A DNA stretch of 64,000 nt from Aminobacterium sp. MB27-C1 (GTDB lineage Bacteria; Synergistota; Synergistia; Synergistales; Aminobacteriaceae): contig NZ_CP133089.1 of NCBI RefSeq assembly GCF_030908405.1, positions 1,302,001-1,366,000 on the forward strand, read 5' to 3'. The notes below the pieces were generated by a model that was not told where the DNA came from, searched no databases, and worked only from the letters and a program-made list of their open reading frames with translations. Numbering within the stretch: the first letter of the stretch is position 1; each line of letters opens with the position of its first letter. This document shows positions 40,425 through 49,204 of this stretch, piece after piece. Both the position numbers and the translations under genes were made by a program.

Positions 40425-40685
40425 ATGTTCGACTCTTTCAGTTTTGCATTGATTCAAGCCAAAGTTCTTCTCATTATGGTAGTAGCAATGCTTATTCTTA
40501 CCATCCCCTTTGGAGCCATTGCATTCAGAACAGGGAAAAAAGGTTTCATTATTCTTACATGGGCCTTTTTTGCCGCGGGACTTCTCTGTATGGCTCTATA
40601 TCTTTTACTCTACGTGGGATGGTGGATTGCATGGGCCCCCTTGCTTCCTATCTTAGTTATAGTGCTCATCTTCCACAAAAAGTGA
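40425..40685 (+). CDS. Small membrane protein of unknown function
   Basis: The product is 86 aa and almost wholly hydrophobic, with two long or three short membrane helices: about residues 12-34, 42-62 and 66-83, with a short basic loop RTGKKG between the first two. No family was recognised. An AGGGGG ribosome site lies 9 nt before the ATG, which supports translation. The last 33 nt overlap the 3' end of the convergent adeC gene. It is alone on the plus strand. It could be a phage-shock or transporter accessory protein, but nothing seen supports a function. Confidence 0.65.
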   Translation: MFDSFSFALIQAKVLLIMVVAMLILTIPFGAIAFRTGKKGFIILTWAFFAAGLLCMALYLLLYVGWWIAWAPLLPILVIVLIFHKK

Positions 40686-42389
40686 CATACAGCCCCCTCT
40701 GTTCAAGTCCACATATCCCTGATCTGTAATTTTAAGTTCTGGGATAACGCTAAGAGAAAGGAAACTCATAGCCATAAAAGGATGTGTAATTGAAGTCCCC
40801 AAAGTTTCTGCTGCTTTTTCTACATCTTCAATAGCAAGTATAACATCGGAAGCTGTTGAATCGCTCATAAGTCCCCCTACTGGCAAAGGAAGTGAAGCCA
40901 AAATCTGATCCCCTGACGCCACGACTAAACCTCCGCCTAAATTTCGAAGCTCTCTCAAGGCCGTTATTATAGATATATCGTCCATTCCAGCAGCAATAAA
41001 ATTATGAGCGTCATGAGCAACTGAAGAGGCAAGTGCTCCTTTTTTAAGATCAAGTCCCTTCACGAAACCGGTAAAGAAACGTCGACTATCGCTATTTTTA
41101 TCGACAACAACTATTTTTGCAATATCCCTCTTCTTGTCCGCAGTAACTTTTCCATTTGTGATTGTAGGATTTTCAATTAGATGTGTAGTAACAACTTGTC
41201 CCCTTCTAAAACCAATAAGCCTGATTTTTTTATTACCGGAAGGTTCTATGGAAATATCTTCCACTGTAGGGATATGGAAGACTTCGCTACTTTGAGGATA
41301 ATTATGTTCACGTTTAAAGGGCGCTCCAAGTAATTCTCTGTTTTCAACCACTTTTTTCCCCTTTTTCCAAACATTGATAACATTACATGTTTCAAGAGAA
41401 TCTAATAACACGAGATCGGCAATATAGCCAGGAGCAACTGCCCCTCGGTCAAAAAGTCTAAAATAACGGGCAGGAGAAAGCGTTACCATCCGAAGAGCAA
41501 CAAGAGGGGAAAGACCCTTTTTTATAGAAAGACGAAGTGTTTCGTCTAAATGTCCTTTTGTCTGAAGATGATTTGCAGTTAAGTCATCGCTCACAAACAT
41601 AGCGCATGAAGAGCGTGCTTCATTTTCCTTAATAAGAGGTAGTAACTCTTCTAAGTTATGTTCTGTTGCACCTTGGCGGATCATGAGCCACATTCCGCGT
41701 CTAAGTTTTTCCAACCCCTCTTCTTTCGTCGAACTTTCATGATCACTGGAGCACCCACTTAACAAATAAGCGCACAACTCCTTCCCTGTTACTCCTGGAG
41801 CATGACCACTTCGCACTACATCCCAAGATGCAAATATTTTTCCCCACATTTCTGCATCACCATGTATAACAGCAGGATAGTTCATCACTTCTCCAAGAGT
41901 AGTACACCAACCCTCTTCGTAAGTCCTTTTTATAGCCAAAGCGTCAAGTTCCTCGCGAGGAGTTTCAAAGGGTGAGGCGGGAACACACGAAGGTGCCGTC
42001 AAAAAAATGTCTAGGGGTAAATGAAGTGACTCCTCATACATAAATGAAAGTCCCTCCATGCCACATGTATTGGCTATTTCATGGGGATCAGCAATAACGG
42101 TTGTTGTTCCCCGAGGTAAAACCATTTCAGCAAAGCCTGCGGGAGTAAGCATGGTACTCTCTATATGACAATGACCTTCAATAAAACCGGGAGCAAGCAC
42201 GGCATTCTTCGCGTCGACTTCCTCTTTTCCATAATATCCTGTACCAATACCAACAATATAACCATCGTAAATGGCTACATCCTTTTTCTCAAATTCAAGA
42301 GAAAAGACATTTGCTACTTTCGCATTCTTGATAACTACGTCAGCTGCTAATTCTCCCCTTGCTACTGCTAACATCTTTTTTATATTCAC
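40653..42389 (-). CDS. ade: Adenine deaminase
   Basis: The product is 578 aa, the usual AdeC size. The amidohydrolase motifs are GFIEGHCHIESTMLTP (metal-binding H-x-H), VIADPHEIAN, and SDDLTANHLQ; C-terminal AdeC segments include VAHDAHNFIAAG and LPLPVGGLMSD. It converts adenine to hypoxanthine and ammonia in purine salvage or breakdown. The start is a GTG at 42389 with GGGAGG 8 nt upstream. It is divergent from the secreted-protein gene across a 74-nt gap and convergent with the small membrane gene. It is probably monocistronic. Confidence 0.95.
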   Translation of the reverse strand: MNIKKMLAVARGELAADVVIKNAKVANVFSLEFEKKDVAIYDGYIVGIGTGYYGKEEVDAKNAVLAPGFIEGHCHIESTMLTPAGFAEMVLPRGTTTVIADPHEIANTCGMEGLSFMYEESLHLPLDIFLTAPSCVPASPFETPREELDALAIKRTYEEGWCTTLGEVMNYPAVIHGDAEMWGKIFASWDVVRSGHAPGVTGKELCAYLLSGCSSDHESSTKEEGLEKLRRGMWLMIRQGATEHNLEELLPLIKENEARSSCAMFVSDDLTANHLQTKGHLDETLRLSIKKGLSPLVALRMVTLSPARYFRLFDRGAVAPGYIADLVLLDSLETCNVINVWKKGKKVVENRELLGAPFKREHNYPQSSEVFHIPTVEDISIEPSGNKKIRLIGFRRGQVVTTHLIENPTITNGKVTADKKRDIAKIVVVDKNSDSRRFFTGFVKGLDLKKGALASSVAHDAHNFIAAGMDDISIITALRELRNLGGGLVVASGDQILASLPLPVGGLMSDSTASDVILAIEDVEKAAETLGTSITHPFMAMSFLSLSVIPELKITDQGYVDLNRGGCMSLFVEDEHYN

Positions 42390-42463
42390 AATATAATCCT
42401 CCCAAAGGCCAAGAAAGACCCTTATAATAAGAACCTATAACGATCAAGAAAGAAGGGATACAG

Positions 42464-43525
42464 ATGCAATCTTCCCATAGAATTCAAAATTTAATTATAA
42501 TTCTTTTATTAGGGATTATGTTTCCTTTTACAGCACAAGCATCTTCCATATACAGCATTTATATTCCATGCGAAATTGGAGCTTCTGCCTATGCATTGCT
42601 TCCTGATGGATCTCGCTACGATCTCGGCACAATTTTATCTTTACCTCAAACAAGCCGTTGGCCTAGTTATACTGCAAGCCAATGGGGACAAGCAGGTTCA
42701 GTTTGCGCATCCGCAGTTAATGCCGTACATTTACTTTGTTCTGTAGAAAAAGGTAAAGGTCGTACTATCAGTATTTTACCAGAAAAGACTATCGCCCCAG
42801 CCGCTGGAAAAAAGACATACTTTTCTATTCAAAAAGATGCAGGAACTGGACTTTTTGGGGGATGGGCACCTCCTGTAGGCACACCTGTTTATATTATTAA
42901 AAAAGGTAGTTCACAAAGTCGCCTCTCTTCTGAGAACTTTCCAGAAGAAGGTGATGTTCTTTTTATGCCTGTAGAAGAAAAAGAACATCCCTTCCTAATA
43001 GATATCGAAAACAGACCTGGTGGCCGTGTTATAGCATGGAATTCTCGGGGAGTTAACGTTATTGCTAGAGTTATTCGACCTGTTTATGGAGTCGGGCGTT
43101 TTGGTGGCACTCTTTTTCAAACAGATAGTCGAATACGTGCCAATCACACTGGAGTTATCGATATAAGCACATCTCCAGTGGGAGAAATAGGGGGATTTCA
43201 AATACTGCCACTTTTTCATGCCGGATCTAAAGAAATGGCTTCTGCATGGACATTAACACAATGGATGATTATAGGAACTGAAAATGGTCATCGACTTATA
43301 GGCTCAACTCCTCTATTCTCTGATGGTCTTGTACCAGGAGGACAACTCTCAGATCACTTATGGGATATATGGTCTACGTATGGACGAAGACCTCTCGTTT
43401 TATGCCGAATAGACGGGGGATCGTGGCAGGCTTTACCTAAACATTCAGGCAAAGATGACAAGGCTTTGTTCAATGTTACTCATATTCGTTTATATTATCC
43501 TTTCACCGCAGAACCCAATAGATAG
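42464..43525 (+). CDS. Secreted protein of unknown function
   Basis: The product is 353 aa with a clear signal peptide: short polar start, hydrophobic core LIIILLLGIMFPF, and a likely cleavage after TAQA (about residue 26). The mature part is rich in Gly, Ser, Pro and aromatics. Two segments, GTGLFGGWAPP and GVGRFGGTLFQ, look like a weak internal repeat, and HTGVIDISTSPVGEIGGFQI is a distinctive stretch. I do not recognise a family, catalytic motif or anchor. It is probably periplasmic or exported beta-rich. The ribosome site is AAGAAGG before ATG. The gene is on its own, ended by a strong terminator. Confidence 0.75.
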   Translation: MQSSHRIQNLIIILLLGIMFPFTAQASSIYSIYIPCEIGASAYALLPDGSRYDLGTILSLPQTSRWPSYTASQWGQAGSVCASAVNAVHLLCSVEKGKGRTISILPEKTIAPAAGKKTYFSIQKDAGTGLFGGWAPPVGTPVYIIKKGSSQSRLSSENFPEEGDVLFMPVEEKEHPFLIDIENRPGGRVIAWNSRGVNVIARVIRPVYGVGRFGGTLFQTDSRIRANHTGVIDISTSPVGEIGGFQILPLFHAGSKEMASAWTLTQWMIIGTENGHRLIGSTPLFSDGLVPGGQLSDHLWDIWSTYGRRPLVLCRIDGGSWQALPKHSGKDDKALFNVTHIRLYYPFTAEPNR

Positions 43526-43531
43526 AAAGAA

Positions 43532-43575
43532 AAAGGGCTTGCGAGGTTTATAAGCTTTAAACCTGCAAGCCCTTT
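43532..43575. terminator. Bidirectional rho-independent terminator
   Basis: A long stem, AAGGGCTTGC then AGGTTTA, pairs with TAAACCT then GCAAGCCCTTT around a short loop, with A/T-rich flanks on both sides. It serves the secreted-protein gene (plus) and glmS (minus), which converge. Confidence 0.88.
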
Positions 43576-43577
43576 AT

Positions 43578-45410
43578 TTACTCTACTGTAACGCTTTTAG
43601 CTAAATTTCGCGGTTGATCGATATCGCACCCTCTGATTCGTGCAACATAGTAGGCAAAAATTTGCAATGGAAGAACCGCTAAAAACGGATAGAGTTCTGC
43701 CTCTGTTGGGGGAACATAAAAAACATCTTCCGAAACATCTTCTATATCTCTATCTCCACGAGTGGCTATAGCAAATATTGGAGATTTTCGAGCTTTTGCC
43801 TCTAAAATGTTTGAGTATAGTTTTTCATATAGACCATCTTGCGGTGCTATAACAACAACGGGGACCTCACTTTCCAGTAAAGCAATAGGACCGTGCTTCA
43901 TTTCCCCAGCTGCATAAGCCTCTGCATGGACATAAGATATTTCCTTTAGTTTGAGTGCCCCTTCCAATGCAATTGGGAAAGAACGCCCTCGTCCAAGGTA
44001 CAAGAAATCTCGTAAAGAGGCGTATTTCTCCGCAATGTGATGTAATGATTCCTGCCGCTCAAGAATTTCTTCCAGCTGATAAGGTAAATTTAGAAGTCCC
44101 TTGATTATTCTCTCTTCTTCACTAGATGAAAGAGTTCCCCATAATTTGGCGATATAAAGGCCTAAAAGATAAAGAACTCCCAGCTGTCCTGTAAAGGTTT
44201 TTGTCGCAGCCACACCTATTTCCGGGCCTGCTTTCAGAAGAAGAACGTGATCCACTTCTCGAGCGAGTGTTGATCCCTGCCCATTTGTAATGGCAACGCA
44301 CATTGCCCCTTTTCCCCTAGCCAATCGCTCTGCAGCAAGAGTATCAGCCGTTTCTCCAGACTGAGAAACAAAAATTGATAATGTGTCCTCACCTAAAGGC
44401 ATGGGCCTATAACGATACTCAGATGCAACATCAACACGAATGTCAACAGGCAAAAGTTCTTCCATTAATCGCTCTGCGACTAAGGCTGCGTAGTAAGAAG
44501 TGCCACAAGCTACAATATGAATCCTTTTAATATGAGCAAGTGTATCTTTCGTCCAAGCAAGCTCTTTAGATAGATCTACTGAATTTTCAGATATTCTGTC
44601 TTTCAGAGTATTTCGTAGCACTGCACCTTGCTCGTTAATTTCCTTCATCATGAAGTGAGAATATCCGCCTTTATCGACCATGGATATATCCCAGTCAATC
44701 GTCTGAGCTTTTTTAGTAAGGGATTGCCCCGACTCGTCCCAAAATTTAATCCCTTGAGGAGATAGGAATGCAATATCACCGTCGTTCATATAGAAAACAC
44801 TTTGGGTGTAAGGGAGCAAAGCCGGAACGTCAGAGGCACAAAAAGACTCTTTTTCTCCCTGGCCTACAACAAGAGGAGATCCTTTTCTTACACAGTAAAT
44901 TGAATCTGGCTGATTCTTCACAAGAATGGCAAGGGCAAAGGAACCTCGAAGCCTTTTATAAAGAGAAACAAGAGAAGGGATAATATCCTTCTTCACTCCG
45001 TATAATTGAGAAAGAAGCTTGGCCACTACTTCCGTATCTGTTTCTGTCGTAAATTCTATTCCCTGATGTAAGAGTTCGTCTCTAATTTCTCTATAATTTT
45101 CAATTATCCCATTATGAACAAGAACAATCTGTTTATCACCATCCCAATGAGGGTGAGCGTTAACCACTGTTACTCCTCCATGAGTGGCCCATCTGGTATG
45201 CCCAATACCTAAATGTCCCAGCACATTTTGAGAAGACATTAATTTTTCTAGTTGCTGGACTTTCCCAACTTCTTTAATAACACGAATATCATCGCCATCA
45301 TTTACGGCTATACCTGCAGAATCGTAACCGCGGTATTCGAGGCGCTTCATTCCATCTAGCAAAACATCAGTAGCATTTCGCCATCCTACATAGCCAACAA
45401 TTCCGCACAC
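43578..45410 (-). CDS. glmS: Glutamine--fructose-6-phosphate aminotransferase (isomerizing)
   Basis: The product is 610 aa, as usual. The mature enzyme must start with Cys; the GTG at 45410 gives M-CGIVGYVG, with an AGGCGGTG site about 8-10 nt upstream. The open frame to 45443 would mask this Cys, so it is not the real start. Two domains follow: glutaminase (about 1-235; RWATHGGV) and two SIS isomerase domains (VACGTSYYAA, SQSGETADT, GRGRSFPIALEGALKLKEISYVHAEAYAAGEMKHGP). It makes glucosamine-6-phosphate, the first step to UDP-GlcNAc. The mRNA carries a glmS ribozyme 41 nt upstream. Confidence 0.97.
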   Translation of the reverse strand: MCGIVGYVGWRNATDVLLDGMKRLEYRGYDSAGIAVNDGDDIRVIKEVGKVQQLEKLMSSQNVLGHLGIGHTRWATHGGVTVVNAHPHWDGDKQIVLVHNGIIENYREIRDELLHQGIEFTTETDTEVVAKLLSQLYGVKKDIIPSLVSLYKRLRGSFALAILVKNQPDSIYCVRKGSPLVVGQGEKESFCASDVPALLPYTQSVFYMNDGDIAFLSPQGIKFWDESGQSLTKKAQTIDWDISMVDKGGYSHFMMKEINEQGAVLRNTLKDRISENSVDLSKELAWTKDTLAHIKRIHIVACGTSYYAALVAERLMEELLPVDIRVDVASEYRYRPMPLGEDTLSIFVSQSGETADTLAAERLARGKGAMCVAITNGQGSTLAREVDHVLLLKAGPEIGVAATKTFTGQLGVLYLLGLYIAKLWGTLSSSEEERIIKGLLNLPYQLEEILERQESLHHIAEKYASLRDFLYLGRGRSFPIALEGALKLKEISYVHAEAYAAGEMKHGPIALLESEVPVVVIAPQDGLYEKLYSNILEAKARKSPIFAIATRGDRDIEDVSEDVFYVPPTEAELYPFLAVLPLQIFAYYVARIRGCDIDQPRNLAKSVTVE

Positions 45411-45451
45411 GAGAATATTACACCGCCTTTCACTAAGGCACACGAAAATCT

Positions 45452-45591
45452 ATTGCTCTTTTTGTCTCAGAAATTGCTTTCTGGTTTTGTAGAGCAAATT
45501 CAGGGTTTGATTTTCAAAACCCCGGGGGTATCCGCCGAAAATTTCGATATTCCCCCGACCTCGTCAACTGACATTCGTCAGTTCAGGCGCT
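45452..45591 (-). ncRNA. glmS ribozyme (glucosamine-6-phosphate-activated self-cleaving RNA)
   Basis: The minus strand carries the catalytic core almost unchanged. The predicted cleavage site is A|GCGCC (A at 45591, G1 at 45590). P2 is AACTGAC/GTCAGTT, followed by GTTGACGAGG, ATCGAAATTTTCGGCGGAT and ACCCCCGG pairing back to CGGGGG. A P3 hairpin (GGGTTT/AAACCC) and a P4/P4.1 domain (TTGCTCT with AGAGCAA, enclosing CAGAAA/TTTCTG) follow. The family binds GlcN6P as a cofactor and cleaves the mRNA, lowering GlmS when amino sugar is plentiful. It sits between galU and glmS, so galU would stay on the 5' fragment. Seen directly; activity is known for the family. Confidence 0.95.
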
Positions 45592-45639
45592 TACACTCTT
45601 TCCGCTATAAGTTTTTATAGAAGCGATATTAGCTGTTCT

Positions 45640-46521
45640 TCATTTATCATCCTCCCTAAAGGCACTCACAGTTTGCAGTACTATATCACGTAAAGAAGAA
45701 TCTTTCAGAGCCAATTCAATATTTGCATGCAGCCAACCCTTTTGAGTTCCACAATCGAGGCGTTGCCCCTTATAAACAACTCCCCACAATGGCTCCTCTC
45801 TTAACAATTGTTTCAAAGCGTCCGTCAACTGTATCTCTCCGCCAGCACCTGGCTGAACATCTTTCAAAATAGCAAAAATTCTTGGTGAAAGAACGTAGCG
45901 CCCCATTACCGCTAAATTACTCGGTGCTGTTCCTTTTGCCGGTTTTTCAACTAAATTTTCTATTCTGAAGATACCTTCCTGAACCATATCAGCTTCAACA
46001 ATCCCATAACGAGAAGTTTCTTCTTCCGGCACTTCTTCGAGAGCAATAACACTTCCTCCTAATTGCTCTTGAACAGAAATAAGTTGCGCAAGAACAGAAG
46101 GACGAGCAATCATTACATCGTCAGGTAGAATAACACCAAAATATTGGCCCTCACAAAAAGCCTCTCCACAAAGGACAGCATGACCCAGCCCTAAAGGCTC
46201 CGCTTGTCGTGTATAGGCAAAACGCGCCACTTGAGGAATTTTTTGCACAAGTTCAAGATATTCCTTTTTTCCACGTTCTGCGAGAATTTTCTCTAATTCC
46301 CATGTCCGATCAAAATAATCTTCAATGCAACGTTTTGATCGGCTTGTAACAATGACCATATCGGTACAACCTGCCGCTATGGCTTCCTCTACTCCGTAGG
46401 AGATAATCGGTCTATCCACGAGAGGAAGCATCTCTTTAGGAATATCTTTGGTTGCAGGTAGAAAACGAGTGCCTAGCCCCGCTGCAGGGAATAGGCACTT
46501 TGTTATTATCTTTTTTGACAT
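45640..46521 (-). CDS. galU: UTP--glucose-1-phosphate uridylyltransferase
   Basis: The product is 293 aa. Motifs: LFPAAGLGTRFLPATKDIPKEMLP at the N-terminus, PLGLGHAVLCGE, and VVYKGQRLDCGTQKGWL near the C-terminus. It makes UDP-glucose for envelope polysaccharides. The open frame begins at 46533, but the ATG at 46521 has AAAGGA about 11 nt upstream and is the better start. It lies between glmM and the ribozyme-glmS unit, an unusual insertion in the cdaA-ybbR-glmM-glmS module. Confidence 0.95.
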   Translation of the reverse strand: MSKKIITKCLFPAAGLGTRFLPATKDIPKEMLPLVDRPIISYGVEEAIAAGCTDMVIVTSRSKRCIEDYFDRTWELEKILAERGKKEYLELVQKIPQVARFAYTRQAEPLGLGHAVLCGEAFCEGQYFGVILPDDVMIARPSVLAQLISVQEQLGGSVIALEEVPEEETSRYGIVEADMVQEGIFRIENLVEKPAKGTAPSNLAVMGRYVLSPRIFAILKDVQPGAGGEIQLTDALKQLLREEPLWGVVYKGQRLDCGTQKGWLHANIELALKDSSLRDIVLQTVSAFREDDK

Positions 46522-46557
46522 AATTTTCGACATCCTTTCGGCATCACATACAAATAA

Positions 46558-47934
46558 CTAACAACACTTCATCTGTATCTGACCGACCAGATCCTTTGAA
46601 ATATCTTCCATCAACTTATGATCTTTTGCCTCTACAAGAACCCTCATAAGGGGTTCTGTTCCAGATGCACGAATAAGAACTCTCCCCTGGCCCATCAGTT
46701 TTCTATTCGCCTCTTGAGAGATATCGGTAATAAAAGCCGGATCAACATCTTTACCTTTACAAATTTCAACATTTCTTAAAAGCTGAGGGTAACGATCAAA
46801 ACGATCAACAAGAGTATTAATATCTTCTCCTAAATCGGAACAAGCCCTCAGGAAGGTGAATCCTGTACAGATACCATCGCCTGTAGATGTAAATTCCTTA
46901 ATAATAATATGTCCCGATTGCTCTCCACCCAAAGAAGCTCCACGGAATTTCATCATCTCTAAAACATAACGGTCGCCAACAGGGCATCTAAATACGTCAA
47001 TATTTTCCCTTCGCAGGTGTTCCTCCAAGGCAAGATTACTCATTACTGTTGCAACAAGACCGTTTCCGAGTTTTTCTCTTTTCGTAAGCCAGCGGGCAAG
47101 AACCCAAAGAATAATATCGCCATCAAGAACGCGTCCTCGCGAATCTGTCAAAAGAACTCTATCTGCATCTCCATCATAGGCAATGCCAACTTCTGTTCCG
47201 TTACTTTTTACCTGAGAAGCGAGATGAGCCATATTCATAACTCCTACGCCTTCGTTAATATTAAGGCCGTCAGGAGCATCTCCAGATATAAACCAATGAG
47301 AATGATCTACTACTTTATTGATAGCATGAATAATAGGAACGGCTGCACCGTGAGCACAATCGAAAGATATGGAACGATCAAGTACCTTCGATTCTGAAAT
47401 AAGAGTTGCTAGCCACTGCGCATAGGCCTGAACTATATCTTCTCTTTCAGTAACTTCACCAATGGATGCCCCGGTAGGACGCCAATCATCAATAAGATTA
47501 TCTCCCAAGTATTCTTCTATAGATGCCTCTGCATCATCATTCAGTTTATGCCCTTCATGATTCAGAAATTTGATGCCATTATATTCTGCAGGATTATGAG
47601 AAGCGCTAATAACCACTCCACCCTGAGCCTGAATATGCTTTATCGCGAAACTGACCCCCGGCGTAGGAATAACCCCCAAAGTTAAAACTTTTGCACCGGC
47701 TGAAAGCATCCCTGCCACTAAAGCATTTTCTAACATTTTACCTGAACGACGAGTGTCTCTTCCGATAAGAATTCTTGGACGAGGGATTCCTCTTTCTGTC
47801 AGGTACAGCACATACGACCGCCCAAGACGCAACGCCATTTCAGGAGTCATAGCTCCTCGATTTGCCACATCTCTTACGCCATCAGTGCCGAAAAGACAAC
47901 GTACTTTTTTTTCGCTTTCCTCCAAAACCTTCAC
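46558..47934 (-). CDS. glmM: Phosphoglucosamine mutase
   Basis: The product is about 458 aa. Motifs: LFGTDGVRDVAN near the start, the phosphoserine loop VISASHNPAEYNGIKF, metal loop DGDADRVLL, and phosphate-binding GTEPLMRVLVEA. It turns GlcN-6-P into GlcN-1-P. The frame opens at 48000 inside ybbR; the GTG at 47934 with AAGGAG 9 nt upstream gives the normal length. In Gram-positives GlmM binds and inhibits CdaA, so the cdaA-ybbR-glmM order has regulatory meaning; here that is inferred from context. Confidence 0.95.
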   Translation of the reverse strand: MKVLEESEKKVRCLFGTDGVRDVANRGAMTPEMALRLGRSYVLYLTERGIPRPRILIGRDTRRSGKMLENALVAGMLSAGAKVLTLGVIPTPGVSFAIKHIQAQGGVVISASHNPAEYNGIKFLNHEGHKLNDDAEASIEEYLGDNLIDDWRPTGASIGEVTEREDIVQAYAQWLATLISESKVLDRSISFDCAHGAAVPIIHAINKVVDHSHWFISGDAPDGLNINEGVGVMNMAHLASQVKSNGTEVGIAYDGDADRVLLTDSRGRVLDGDIILWVLARWLTKREKLGNGLVATVMSNLALEEHLRRENIDVFRCPVGDRYVLEMMKFRGASLGGEQSGHIIIKEFTSTGDGICTGFTFLRACSDLGEDINTLVDRFDRYPQLLRNVEICKGKDVDPAFITDISQEANRKLMGQGRVLIRASGTEPLMRVLVEAKDHKLMEDISKDLVGQIQMKCC

Positions 47935-47950
47935 CTTCCCCCGCTCCTTT

Positions 47951-49177
47951 TTACTCCACTTCCGCACGCACAGTAACTCGTGAAGGGTCCACCTTGACAA
48001 CTCGAATACTTGACGATGTATTTCGTATTTGCACAGGAACCATAAGCTTTCTCGAAACTATGTTTGTTACGTTAACATACGGTTGTATAGGAAAATCGGT
48101 TTCACTTATTTTTTCTATTTCCGATGGAATTCCTTCTATAGTGATATTAACAGTGTTTGGTTCGACGCTCCAACCTGGATATATGCTATTACCTTCAACT
48201 TCCACCCCTACATTTGTAAGAAGTTTCGACACGGTGTATGGTTTTAAAAGAATATTAACTCTTACAGATGAAGCTCCCGTGTATTTCAACAATGAATCGT
48301 CTAATGGTTTTAAAGGAACGATCATACTCTGCTCTTGAGCAAGACCTGTAATATCGATGGTTTCGGTCTCAAGACGAGTCACTTTGCCTAATCGTGGATA
48401 TGGTCCTTCTACTTCAACTTCAGACGGCTCCACGACTATAGCTTTCACAGAATAATCAGAATCAGGCTCTCCAATAACCTGTACATTCACTGGAACTTTC
48501 TTTTTAGGTAACCCTTGAGCTAACACAGCGGTAACTTTGATTTGGCCCGGATCAATCGTTACTTCATCCTCAAAAGGTTGAGATTTCACGATTTCTACGG
48601 GAAGCGTTATTTCCTCACCACTTTTTAACTGTTCGAGAGTTGGAGATATTCGTACACTTTCTATACGTGCAAGGTCTTTTTCAATTCCTTTGACAGTGAC
48701 ATCTTTAGGCATAATATGCACAGACTCAAGATAAATCCCTGAGGGTAACCCCTCTTTTACCACTACTTCTACAGGAACAAGACGATCTACATATCGTATC
48801 ATTTCTAAAGCAATTTGTGATGGATTTATACCTACGACTTTAACATCTTTAGGTACAATAGCGCGCACTGCCAATCTATATTTACCCAGAGAAAGCCCCT
48901 TAGTATCGACTTCACACAAGATACTACCCTGTTGTAGACTATCTAAAACCCTTCGGCTTCCAGAAACACTAACCTCTACCGTCTTTGTCTCTGGTTTTAA
49001 TATAGTTTGCGAAGGAACATTTAAAAAATCGACCTGACATCTGAAGGTTTTTACAATCTCATTAGCCCTGTCTCCCGAGACATAAAACCAGAGAAGGACT
49101 GCAATGACGATAGATATTATCCTCAAAAAGTGAGGAGAAGACAAAAGTACATCTATTTTTCTATTTCCAGGTGTCAT
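47951..49177 (-). CDS. cdaR: YbbR-domain protein (CdaR, regulator of c-di-AMP synthase)
   Basis: The product is 408 aa: a short cytoplasmic start, one membrane helix (about residues 18-33, IISIVIAVLLWFYVSG), then four YbbR-type beta domains outside the membrane, each with the repeated strand pattern seen in VPVEVVVKEGLPSGIY, VPVNVQVIGEPDSDY and MVPVQIRNTSS. In Bacillus and Listeria this protein binds CdaA and tunes its activity. It lies 27 nt after cdaA. The ATG has AGGGAG upstream. Confidence 0.9.
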   Translation of the reverse strand: MTPGNRKIDVLLSSPHFLRIISIVIAVLLWFYVSGDRANEIVKTFRCQVDFLNVPSQTILKPETKTVEVSVSGSRRVLDSLQQGSILCEVDTKGLSLGKYRLAVRAIVPKDVKVVGINPSQIALEMIRYVDRLVPVEVVVKEGLPSGIYLESVHIMPKDVTVKGIEKDLARIESVRISPTLEQLKSGEEITLPVEIVKSQPFEDEVTIDPGQIKVTAVLAQGLPKKKVPVNVQVIGEPDSDYSVKAIVVEPSEVEVEGPYPRLGKVTRLETETIDITGLAQEQSMIVPLKPLDDSLLKYTGASSVRVNILLKPYTVSKLLTNVGVEVEGNSIYPGWSVEPNTVNITIEGIPSEIEKISETDFPIQPYVNVTNIVSRKLMVPVQIRNTSSSIRVVKVDPSRVTVRAEVE

Positions 49178-49204
49178 TGTAATGTAACTCCCTTCTTGAA
49201 GGCT

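Noticed and set aside
45411-45443. Longer N-terminus for GlmS
   Set aside because: GlmS needs an N-terminal Cys after Met removal, which the GTG at 45410 gives; the extra residues would abolish glutaminase activity.
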